From NCBI GenBank assembly GCA_951394045.1, contig OX595991.1:2480001-2544000 (forward strand): DNA of 64,000 bases, read 5' to 3'. Numbering within the stretch: position 1 is the first letter of the stretch; each line of letters starts with the position of its first letter. The stretch is from Nitzschia sp. DOCU1 (Eukaryota; Bacillariophyta; Bacillariophyceae; Bacillariales; Bacillariaceae). Made by a program: the position numbers and the translations under genes. Positions 41,848 through 51,490 of the stretch are shown in pieces. The notes under the pieces are model-generated. The model did not search any database. It saw only the letters and a program-made list of their open reading frames with translations, and was not told where the DNA came from.

Positions 41848-43666
41848 CTAGTTCTCCTTCGTCTCCAGAGCGCCGGCGTCTAGAAGAGCATAATATGCTT
41901 TCTCTTCGATCGACATTTTGCTGTAGTCTCTACCTTCTGCACTGGCAGCCGTAGGTTTTGCTTCCGACTTTGCAGGTGTCGTGTCCACCGCTTTCTTTTC
42001 CTCGACTTCGGCATCAATAGCTGACGATTCAGAGGTAAACTCACCTGTGACACCTTCACGGGCGAGTGTCTCTTCCGCAAGCTTGCTCATCAGCTCCTCG
42101 TCGAATTCTTCTTCATCAAATTGGACATCGAGTTCGGCTTTTTCGGCCAGGAAATCCATTACGGCCTCTCGCATGAGCGTTGCTTCAACCCGAGGTCGGA
42201 TTTCAGCCTCGTCGAATTCTTCCCCAGACTTGGTGGCTTCCTCTCGGATCCCTTGCATTTGTTCATCGACTTGATACGCGGGAACTTCAATGCCCTCCAT
42301 TCGTCCAATTTCATCCACCGCCATGGATACCTTAAAGTCCTTAACGATAGAATCCTTTACAATCTTCTTGTATTTCAGGAAATTCTCGGGGCTGATCTGC
42401 TTCTTGATTTCCTCATCGGAGACTCCATTGTTTCTCATGTCTGTCATCATCATGGCGAATTTCTCCCTAGCTTGCTTTGTGACAAGAGTGTCTGGCACTT
42501 CGACATCCATAATCTCCGCCAACGCTGCGCTCAAAGCCTTGTTTCGAGCTGGCGTAAACTCTTTGGCGTCTTCGCTGTCGACGGCCTTTTGAAGCTCTGC
42601 TTTGAGAGATTCCGCAGTCAAACCAGCACGAACCTGATTGGCGAATTCATCTGTTATCTCTGGAAGAGTACGTTTAGAGGCCTCAACAACCGTCACATCG
42701 AAAATTGCGTTCTTTCCAGCCAGAGTCTTATCTTTCAGTGCCTGAAAGGAGAAGAATGCGGGTGAGTGCAAGTCCCATAATTTTCATCTCTTCTGCTACC
42801 AAGCAATAACTTACAGAGGGGAAAGTGACCGTGACAGTCCTGACATCCCCCACTTTGGCGCCAACGAGACCCTCCACCAAGCCGGTCATGTATCGACCAG
42901 GGCCCAGAATAACTTCGACACGATCTCCACTAGCCGCGTCTGGCAATTTCTCTCCCTTTTGCCCATCATCGGTGGCCATCCAACCCTCCATGTTTACCAC
43001 ACACGCATCACCCATTTGCAATGCATAGTTCGCATCTTCAATGAGCTGCAACGAAGCATAACGTTCCTTCAAATCGTTCAACGCCTTGTCAAACTTGGCT
43101 TGATCAAAGGGCTTGCGCTTGTACGATCCTTTTAGACCGATATATGGCTTTTCCTGGCCCTCCACTTTCTTCCAGTCAATGTCGGGCCAAACGTCGCACT
43201 TGACGTGCAATTCTAGGTCCTCGCCCGGCTTAAAATCCTTTGCCATTTCAGCAGCAGGCGTCTCCAACGTGGGCATGCCAATGGGTTCCAATCCGTGTTC
43301 CTCTTTCAAAGCGGCTTCAATCAGCTCTCCCACCAAACTATTAATAGCTTGTTCACGAAGGGCGTATCGTCCTCCTTTGGCACTCATGGCCTGTTCCAAA
43401 ACTTGGGGAGGGATCTTGGCTCCCTTTCGAAATCCTGGAATGGTAATTTCTTTGGAAAGCTCCATGCAGGCCTTTTCGTACGCAGCCTTGGTGGCCGATC
43501 CAGGCGCTGTAATCACAACTTTAACGGCGCTTTCTGGAAGGCGTTCCAGAGTGGAAGCATCCAACGCCACAGAAGAAGGACGAGCAAAGGCGATACGGTG
43601 TGGAACAAACGCATCGGCCGAGGAAGCCAACAGGCTCAGAACCAATAATGCCTGAGAGAATTTCAT
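41848..43666 (-). CDS. tig: Plastid trigger factor (ribosome-associated chaperone)
   Basis: Two exons, 43666-42815 and 42741-41848, with a 73-nt intron (581 residues). The signal peptide (ALLVLSLLASSADA) ends in a textbook diatom plastid junction, ADA then FVPHR. The ribosome-binding domain has GFRKGAKIPPQVLEQ (the GFRxGKxP signature). The middle region (GDACVVNMEGWM..., VEVILGPGRYMTGLVEGLVGAKVGD) is the FKBP-like PPIase fold, and the long acidic helical C-domain follows. It should fold nascent proteins in the plastid. The last 60 residues (EVEEKKAVDTTPAKSEAKP...) extend past the normal end. It faces the SET-JmjC gene across 625 nt. Confidence 0.93.
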
Positions 43667-44291
43667 GTTAATTTATTCTTGTGGATGTGGTATGAATGGT
43701 GAGCTACTTGGGTGGGAAATGGCGACCACCAACGAAAAGCGCGGACAGGTATCTATCGCTTTTCTGAAGATGGAAAATGGGAGGTCTGGTTTGGGTGTTT
43801 TTGATGGCCAAGAGGGTCGACACCATCACATGCATCACACACATCACCTCTCTCGATCGACGGACGATGGCGGCAAAACGGCCGGCGCGGCGAAAGGGAA
43901 CTTTTCGTACAACTTTCCACGTGGTGTCGGGGCACAGACAGACAGTGCGAATTCTCGTGCCAGCGCCTGACGTACTCCAAAAATTTGACCAATCAACGGC
44001 GCGAAGAAAAGGTTCTGAGCCAAATATTGTCGACTTGTATGATCAGTCCGTCCGTCTACCCATGCTTACCCGGATCCACGAAAAAATCGAAAAAGATTTT
44101 TTCGTCGTCGGCGGGATGTTGTTGTTTTGATGCTTTCTTCCGATCGAACTTACTGCCGTTACTATTACTACTACTTTATAGAGTCTGTCCTCTCTCTACG
44201 ATAGAGTGAGATCAAACTCCCTCCTAGCAGCATTATCTCCACAACATTGCTCTGCTTCCCACTACTTGCTTGCCACAGACTGGACGCCGCC
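43667..44291. other. Divergent promoter, trigger factor and SET-JmjC gene
   Basis: A CAC/ATG-rich stretch (about 43820-43850) is present. I see no gene; the open frames here look like chance. Confidence 0.5.
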
Positions 44292-47105
44292 ATGCCCGTG
44301 AAACCCCTGGCTCGACGGGCAACGTCGCCAACGCGTGGTCGTCATTTGGTAGCGACCGACCACATTCAAAAGGGTCAACTGGTATTTTGCGAACGACCAA
44401 TGGTAGCTCTTCAATCCACTGGAAATATCCAGGAGGGGGTGTTGGTGTGCCAGTATTGCCTGGCGTTTTGTGGATCACCCGCCCAAGCCTTGTGCATTGC
44501 TGCCGATCCATCACAATTGCAAACCATTACTACGACCGAGCCGTCTCCCGACCAGCAACAAGGCGACCATGCGCTGATACCCTGTCGGCACAAATGTGGT
44601 CATGTGTATTGTTCGGAAGAGTGTCGACAAGACGACTGGGAATGGGGCGGTCACGGGGAATTGTGTACGGGACGCATCGAAACTGCCGATCATCCACTGG
44701 TGCAGTTTCTGCAACACGCAGTTCAGACCAACGAAATTTTCATCTTGATTGCCAAATGGCTGGCTCGAATACAAAAACACAATCTGCCATATCAAATAGA
44801 CGAAGAAAGCATCCGTTCAGATGCGCATCCCTTGGTGGACTTTAGTATGAAAATGTGGTGGGAGGTGGCCACGTTGCCACTTGTCAATGATCCCATGGGT
44901 TTTGCCGAAATGATTGCCTTGGAGCAATCCTGTCGGCGATTATGCGACGAATCGTGTGCCTTGTTACAAGCGGCATGGCCTCAATATGCTAGTTCCCCGT
45001 GGTTGACTCCCCAAGCCATGGCAAGGCTCATTGGTAGTCTAGAACAGAATTGCATTGGTATGCGACGAAAGCATGCGTTGCGGCAAGATCTGTTAGAGGA
45101 TACGGAACTTCGACATACGTACCACAATCAACTAGTCAAGTGTCTGGAGAAGGCGGGGATGATTGGCAATGACGACGACGATGATTGTTGTAAGGAAGAA
45201 GAGTCCAACGGCGAAGATGATGATGAGGCACAACCGACCATTGTCGACGAGGCGGCCACAACAGAACCGGAACCCGAAGACCAATGGGACTATACACCTG
45301 ATGAAATTGCTGAATTTCTTGCAAACTTGTCATATCCAATGAATATTGGTAGTGATGACGAATGGGATGCCATTATCACACCTCTCGATGGTACCGGTCA
45401 CTTTGGTTTTACCGAGAAAATGAATCATTCCTGCGACCCCAATATGGTAGTATTGTACAAGTCACGGGGATGGGGTCGTAACCACCCATTGGCCGCCTAC
45501 TGCGTCGCCTTGAAAGATATCGAACCAGAGGAAGAACTGACGATAGCTTACGTTGAGACGAAGGAACCATACGACGTGCGGCAGAAAGCGTTGGCCAACT
45601 ATGGATTCGTGTGTCAGTGTTCCAAGTGCGAGCGAGAAAAGGGGATGGATCCGGTCCCCGAAAGCCAAATTGGACAAAACGCAACTTCCAACGACGCTAC
45701 AAATGCGAATGAAGCTGATGAGCAGGACCTGTTCGGTAGCGATGGTGAAGATGATGACGACGAAGGAGGTATGGGAAATAGTGACATCGACGGCGACGCC
45801 AAGCTCAAGACGGTGGCAGAGCAGATGGAGTCCATCTGGAACAAATCAAACCATGCTACAATTCCAGTGCAGTACCTTGCCCCTGCATTCAACTATGTGG
45901 TCCGACTCGCAACTGCCTTGATCCAATCTCCCGGTGGTTTGAGTGACGAAAAGGACGGGATGATCACCCTAGAACGCCTTCAACAGTGCCTCAACGGAGC
46001 CAACGAACGTGACTTCAGCCTTTGTCGGATAGTGGGCCCAGATATGGAGACCCGCTTATATCGATACTTGCAAAAACAAGGGAAATTTTCCACCCCCGAG
46101 TTTCGAGAGGCGTACTGGTGCGCTTGTAGTACTTCTGCAATCGGTTTGGCCCAAGAAGGAAGCTTCCTATTGGCACTGCAATATCTGGACAAGGCTACCG
46201 TTTTGGGACTGAAACGAGAAAGCATAGGCGATTTCTTTTCTTATGTGGAAATGTTTGCGACTCAGATGAGTGCCACACCCTGCCCGCATGCAATTCACTG
46301 TACAATTGCTGATTATCGAGAACCAGGACACCAGGAAGAGCTGTCTTCGTCTGGTCTTTCATCCCCGATCTCTTTCCCCGTCAAGGAAGTGGAGTGTTCT
46401 CCATCTGAGTTTGGAGCACTTGTCAAGAACCAGACAGCGCCGATTGTAATCCGTGGTCTTGCAAAAGATTGGCCTGCCACCACAAAGTGGCGAAACATGG
46501 AGTGCGTCTCCAGGGCACACGGCCACCGATTGGTTCCAATCGAAGTCGGATCCATGGTCTCGGGCATGAAGGAGCAACTGTTGCCATTGCGCGAATTCAT
46601 TTCATCCTTTCTATCAGCTAGCGCAGAAAAGTCTTGTTGGAGCCTTCAAGATGCAACGGATCCCTTATCCAAGATCGCGTATCTGGCGCAGCATCCTCTC
46701 TTGGACCAACTCCCGACTCTGTACGACGATGTGGAGCGGAATCCTTGTGGCGTGGAACCGACCAATGTCAATGCGTGGATCGGCACGGGCGGCACGCGGA
46801 CACCACTTCATTTTGATAGCTACGACAACTTACTGATTCAGCTTGTCGGTGCAAAATATGTACGGCTCTATCATCCCAGCGAAACGGAGCGATTGTACGT
46901 GAGCCGGGACAAGGGATATGGTTTGCAGGGAAACATGAGCCAAGTCGATTGCGAACTGGAAGATTATACCAAACATCCACTGGCCAAAGGTGTTGAATAC
47001 ACTGAAGTTTTGTTGCTGCCGGGGGACTGCTTGTATATTCCATCAAGATACTGGCACTACGTTCGGGCGTTGACGACGAGCGCCAGCATCAATTACTGGT
47101 TCTAG
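44292..47105 (+). CDS. MYND-SET (SMYD-like) methyltransferase fused to a JmjC (JMJD5/KDM8-like) domain
   Basis: Single exon, 937 residues. The SET part is split by a MYND zinc finger (CQYC ... CGHVYCSEECRQDDW ... GHGELC) as in SMYD proteins, and carries MNHSCDPNMVVLY, EPEEELTIAYV and a post-SET CQCSKC. After two acidic stretches and a helical region, the C-terminal 250 residues are a cupin/JmjC domain: TAPIVIRGLAKDWPA, WIGTGGTRTPLHFDSYDN (His840 and Asp842), VGAKYVRLYHPSE, a block LLLPGDCLYIPSRYWHYV with the distal His near 921, and INYWF at the end. The order follows JMJD5. One polypeptide would methylate lysines and carry out 2OG-dependent hydroxylation or demethylation; substrates are unknown. 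The ATG at 44292 starts the SET-type core. Confidence 0.85.
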   Translation: MPVKPLARRATSPTRGRHLVATDHIQKGQLVFCERPMVALQSTGNIQEGVLVCQYCLAFCGSPAQALCIAADPSQLQTITTTEPSPDQQQGDHALIPCRHKCGHVYCSEECRQDDWEWGGHGELCTGRIETADHPLVQFLQHAVQTNEIFILIAKWLARIQKHNLPYQIDEESIRSDAHPLVDFSMKMWWEVATLPLVNDPMGFAEMIALEQSCRRLCDESCALLQAAWPQYASSPWLTPQAMARLIGSLEQNCIGMRRKHALRQDLLEDTELRHTYHNQLVKCLEKAGMIGNDDDDDCCKEEESNGEDDDEAQPTIVDEAATTEPEPEDQWDYTPDEIAEFLANLSYPMNIGSDDEWDAIITPLDGTGHFGFTEKMNHSCDPNMVVLYKSRGWGRNHPLAAYCVALKDIEPEEELTIAYVETKEPYDVRQKALANYGFVCQCSKCEREKGMDPVPESQIGQNATSNDATNANEADEQDLFGSDGEDDDDEGGMGNSDIDGDAKLKTVAEQMESIWNKSNHATIPVQYLAPAFNYVVRLATALIQSPGGLSDEKDGMITLERLQQCLNGANERDFSLCRIVGPDMETRLYRYLQKQGKFSTPEFREAYWCACSTSAIGLAQEGSFLLALQYLDKATVLGLKRESIGDFFSYVEMFATQMSATPCPHAIHCTIADYREPGHQEELSSSGLSSPISFPVKEVECSPSEFGALVKNQTAPIVIRGLAKDWPATTKWRNMECVSRAHGHRLVPIEVGSMVSGMKEQLLPLREFISSFLSASAEKSCWSLQDATDPLSKIAYLAQHPLLDQLPTLYDDVERNPCGVEPTNVNAWIGTGGTRTPLHFDSYDNLLIQLVGAKYVRLYHPSETERLYVSRDKGYGLQGNMSQVDCELEDYTKHPLAKGVEYTEVLLLPGDCLYIPSRYWHYVRALTTSASINYWF

Positions 47106-47194
47106 AAGTCTAATTGTCGTCCATCAAACGGTACTAGTACAAAAAAGGAGCCTTGACATTTGCAAACCGACCTAAATTTATATGGATGCAAATC

Positions 47195-48244
47195 TTACAT
47201 TCCACCGTCGCTGGAACCGGCAGTATACCATTTTCCGCCTGTTTTACCGCCATTGTAGTCGCCTACAGAATTGCTAAACTTGAGCGGGTCAAAGTTTTGG
47301 TGCGTAATGGTCGAGTAGACGGACCATACTTTATCGGACACGACCCTGTCTTTCTTATTCTTCCTGAGATCGCGTCGCAAATTGTGGTTGTCAGGGGATG
47401 GGTGACTCAGTGGGGGTGTAGGATTGTTCGGGTGCACGTGGCTGGAACGAATAATGGGCGTCCCCGCGACGTCGTAGACATATTTGAGTTGCCAGACTTC
47501 ATCAAACTCACGGAATGGATAATCGTCTGGGCAATCAGTGCATCCTAGTTGCAGTGCTAGATCGACCATCAATTCATGCTTCCAGGAGACAACGATGGAC
47601 TTGCCGCACCATTCGCCGTCGGCCATTCCCTGAAAGAGGTGCTTCGACGCTGCCTGATTCCCAGACTCTGACTCAATTGACAGGCCATATTTATTGGCAA
47701 GAGGTACCACGGTTTCAACCTCCCGAAAGTTGTAGTGCGCTCCCCGTTTTGACTCCAGCGCGAACAAGGCAGCCGGTGCAGGCCACCTGCCACCGTCGGT
47801 ACCAAACAGGGTCGGCAAAAAATGAGCCCGTTCGTAGCCTACGTAGCTGCAATGTTCATTTCCGTCTTGATCCACCGTTTCGGGTCCCTCCTTCTCACAA
47901 TGGCGAATCAAAACGATGGTCGTTTCGCACCCCGACGGAATCGAAATATTGGTGCGCAAATTCAAATAGTCCAATCCGATGGGATCCTCGTCATAGGTTC
48001 GCTTGAAACCGCCACCACCACCCTCGACATTATCGTCATCATCGTAGTAAAAAAGGCCTGCTTGATGTGCTGCTTGCTGGTGATTCTGAAGCATGAGAGC
48101 CATGAACCCAAACGTCAAAAACAAGGCGGCGCCGATCCCGGTAAACAGGAGTCGTCGACTGGTTTTCCGACGCTGCAGGGACTCGGCAGAAATGCCGATT
48201 TCTTCGATTTTTCGAGGACCAAGTCCATTCTGATAGCTCGTCAT
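47195..48244 (-). CDS. Membrane-anchored histidine phosphatase-like protein
   Basis: Single exon, 349 residues. One helix near residues 31-53 (LLFTGIGAALFLTFGFMALML) after a basic cytosolic tail predicts a type II membrane protein. TTIVLIRHCEKEG is the RHxE signature of the histidine phosphatase superfamily, and SWKHELMVDLALQLGC gives a second His block. Between these, the region lacks the phytase-type RHGxRxP form, so the protein is closer to the phosphoglycerate-mutase-like branch. The substrate is unknown. An acidic and Gly-rich linker (YYDDDDNVEGGGGG) joins anchor and domain. It converges on the SET-JmjC gene (89 nt between stops). Confidence 0.7.
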   Translation of the reverse strand: MTSYQNGLGPRKIEEIGISAESLQRRKTSRRLLFTGIGAALFLTFGFMALMLQNHQQAAHQAGLFYYDDDDNVEGGGGGFKRTYDEDPIGLDYLNLRTNISIPSGCETTIVLIRHCEKEGPETVDQDGNEHCSYVGYERAHFLPTLFGTDGGRWPAPAALFALESKRGAHYNFREVETVVPLANKYGLSIESESGNQAASKHLFQGMADGEWCGKSIVVSWKHELMVDLALQLGCTDCPDDYPFREFDEVWQLKYVYDVAGTPIIRSSHVHPNNPTPPLSHPSPDNHNLRRDLRKNKKDRVVSDKVWSVYSTITHQNFDPLKFSNSVGDYNGGKTGGKWYTAGSSDGGM

Positions 48245-48758
48245 GACTGCTGGGGCAAAAGAGTAGTAGGATAGAAATCAAGACAACTTTACAAACGTTG
48301 CTTGGGAAATGGTACCCTCGAGAATGTATGAGAAAGAAAATGCACCGAGAGGAGGCGTCGCCACCTTCACAACGATCCGCGACATCATCATTCATTCGGA
48401 GTTGTTCGCCCTCGCGCCGGCCAATGAAAGTTGATGCGACGTGGGTGTGACGAAGATTCGCGGTAAATGAAGTTGATGCAGTCCAAGTAGTCATTATTGT
48501 GTGATGACGACGACGGACGGGCGGGTGCAGAATTCGTGACCCAGTTCCGGAATTGAAATCAACATTTTTTAGTCGTGGTGCGGCATCGGGATCTTCCACT
48601 CCGCAGTTTTTTGTGTGTGTGCCGAAAGGGAGAGATATCCACAACTTTCTCCTTTGAAGAGAGGGTGGTGATTAGGCGAGCACCTCTACTGTAGCGGCTT
48701 GCAACATTATTCAGGAATATATACGGACGAAAGTCGTTTGGAAAGAAGAGGATTAGTG
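48245..48758. other. Divergent promoter, histidine phosphatase and nitroreductase genes
   Basis: It holds the 5' flanks of both genes. The nitroreductase frame is open before the ATG at 48759 without earlier ATG. No motif cluster is seen. Confidence 0.5.
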
Positions 48759-50102
48759 ATGAGTGCCAGTCCGTTTCGCTCTCATTTGCTTCAGCAATGG
48801 GCCAGAAGCAGTCATGGCCGAGCACCCGCCGCGGTAGTTCCGTGGCTGAAGAAATCATCACAGCCACATCGTTCGGCCAACCATGACGCAGAAAATGACG
48901 CCGACGAATGCATAGTGGCGAATCGAGAATATACTCATCACAAATCTGGTTCGGCCATGCCGCCTTCCATTTCCACAATAAATTCAGTGTCCCTGGGATC
49001 ATCCTTGGCGGACAGTCACCGGTCGAGAATAGAATCTGGTACCGATAGCCCTACAAGACCCGCTTCGAGACAATTCAGCCATGCCAGCTCCTCAAAGAAG
49101 AATGCAACTTTGACTACCATTCTGCAGGCCGAAAGTTTACAGAATAACTCCCTCGTCCCGAGTGTTAATAGCAAGTCGACGAGAAAATTCCATTCCAGCC
49201 AGTCGATTCAAGAGGAACTAGCAGACCAAGATGACAGCGTGTTGAACGCTGAAAATTCAAACCGTCAAATCCTCCCTGGCTCTCAATCCGTGGCCCATGT
49301 TGTTCAGAAGGTATTGAGAGATCGTCAGACCGCTACCCGGCTAGTTGCGGTAGATTCTGAAACAAGTTCCAAAGAGGAACAGCAGCTGTCGCTTCGGCAA
49401 GCATTGGATCGTGCCGTGAAGTGCGCTCAAATGGCACCGAATCACAAGCGAACCGAACCATTTTCGTTTCGTCGTTTTCTAGCAGGCTCACAAGCTGCCA
49501 CAACGCTGGCCGATATCTCCTATGAAGTGACGCTCCGCAAGACGGAGAGTATACCAAACGCGGAATCGAAGCGAAAAAAGTGGTTGGACATTCCAGCTTT
49601 TTTGGTGGCATTGGTGCACGAGAATCAAAGAGCCTTACCTTTGGAAGAGGCAAGTACAGATGAGTACATGGCACTTCCCTATACGCCGCCCGAGACGGAA
49701 CGTCAATTGGAAGACGTGAGTAACAGTCAATGCTATTGGAGTTTCCTTTACAGCGTCTTTGCAGAAAGCCTCACTTTTCTACCCCATATATTGCCGCTAT
49801 ATCCATCCTGTCTGACAACGGAAACTCTTCGCGTATAGTACGCTGCAGCATCGGCCGCTGTTCAGAACGTCTTGTTAAGCTTGCACTCTGAAGGAATTGG
49901 AAGTAAATGGGCCACGGGTCCCGTCATCAAGACGCCCGCCTTTCGAAAACTTGTGCAGGCGTCCCCCACGGATAGGGTCGTTGCCTTGGTTATGGTCGGT
50001 GGTACGACCGAGTTTGGGAGCGAGCGAGAAGCGTATCATTCTGCTGTACGTCGGCATCGACGTCGACCCATTCAAGGCAACTTGCTGGTTGACCTGGCCT
50101 AG
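48759..50102 (+). CDS. Nitroreductase-like flavoprotein with long Ser-rich N-terminus
   Basis: Two exons, 48759-49715 and 49839-50102, with a 123-nt intron (406 residues). The first 210 residues are Ser/Asn-rich without a clear fold. The nitroreductase fold begins at SLRQALDRAVKCAQMAPNHK (compare the RAPNHKRTEPF type) and continues across the splice with YAAASAAVQNVLLSLHSEG, IGSKWATGPVIKTPAF and RVVALVMVGG, ending RRRPIQGNLLVDL. The family uses FMN and NAD(P)H to reduce nitro groups, quinones or similar. The long N-terminal extension may be a targeting or regulatory region. Confidence 0.75.
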
Positions 50103-50171
50103 ATAAAAATTTGACTAACTAACAACAGGTTTTCTATTCTACATCTTGGACCACTCCGAAAAGCGTTTTGT

Positions 50172-51206
50172 CTATTTCTGGGGGCGCTCCCATTGTGCTT
50201 GACGCGTCACCTCATTCCAATAATAGTAGGTTCCATCGTTCGCAATATTCCGGACCCAGTTCTTGGGCAAGACATCCTCAGCGTTAATGGGTTGATCTCC
50301 AATTTCCTTCCCGCTGGCATCCTTGAGCTTGGAAAAGTCTGGTAAATCAACCCAAGCGATGCGCGCTTTGCGGTAGAGTTCATCGGGTAAATCGTGTACA
50401 ATATTTTGATACTGGGTCTCAATGTACCAAGCAATTCGTTCCGCGTGATCGTCATGTAACTCCAAAGCTTTCTGATCATCCGGGCTGATCAACAAGATAT
50501 GCGTGAGCACCAGACTCTTGAGCTCCTCCAATCGTTCCTTGGGCGAATCCAAAAGTTCGGTGTAACAATGATCGTAGTGGAAAAGATGCATGAATGTGTA
50601 TTGCTGAACCGTTTTGAGATTTTTGTTAATGAGCAATTCATTGACACCATGGGCACGCATTCGATTCGAACTATCTGTCCAGAAAATATCAAAGAGTTCC
50701 TCTTGAATCAGAGCTGCCCGGTGAGGATCTTCATTGTCCATTATCAACCGCTTGTGTAGAAACCAAATGTGCATCGTCAATAGTGCCTGATAGGAACGAA
50801 AATCTCGATCAATACGTCCAGGGCCGAACCAGCGACTGAAAGACAAAGGCCAAAGAATTGAGAACAATTCTGGTAGGACGAAATCCACAACTGCACATCA
50901 TTCACAAACTTACGGGTCGGAAGCCTGGCGAGTAGCTGCTTGCAACAGGCATTCAGCCACCAAAATTCTATTTGTTTGTTTCGAGAAGGAATATTTATCC
51001 AAGAGACGCGAAAAGAACCCCTTGTCACTTCTCTCCATCAAGGGTGGCGGCGTATCGGTGGTCGGTGACGGTAGCGGCGTATTCAGGGTAGGATCTTCAA
51101 ATTCTTTGTTGTTGGCATGACTGCTCTGCCAGCGACAAACGACAGCACGAGTAGTCGGCGCTACTAGCCGACGTCCATACCGTATAGAGAGTGCCATCGA
51201 GGCCAT
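50172..51206 (-). CDS. UQCC1: CBP3/UQCC1-type cytochrome bc1 assembly chaperone with C-terminal WW domain
   Basis: Two exons, 51206-50914 and 50835-50172, with a 78-nt intron (318 residues). The N-terminus (MASMALSIRYGRRLVAPTTR) is a mitochondrial presequence. The chaperone core has FRSYQALLTMHIWFLHKRL, ELFDIFWTDSSNRMRAHGVN, LLINKNLKTVQQY and FHYDHCY, the Ubiq_cyt_C_chap pattern of CBP3/UQCC1, which binds newly made cytochrome b on mitoribosomes. The last 30 residues (LPKNWVRNIANDGTYYYWNE followed by TRQAQWERP) form a WW domain with both Trp residues, which is not part of the animal or yeast proteins. An upstream GTG was not used as start. Confidence 0.85.
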
Positions 51207-51490
51207 GGTGCAATTGCTATGTTTGAAGAATGTTGCAACGAAGTGAGCTCTGATCACGATTCTTCGTCATCTCGTCATTTCTGCACCATGGTCGCGAATC
51301 TTGTCCCGCTGCGTCAGAAATTCGTGGTGGGAAATGTAATCGAATGAATCGGACTCATTTTACCCCAATAGGCATGTGTGCTACAGGCAAACGGATACCC
51401 AGTCGATGAAAGTAGCCATCGGGAAGAGGCAGAGATAGACCCTACTAGCTATGATTACTAAAGTAGAAGATTTCTTAGGTATTCTTTAAC

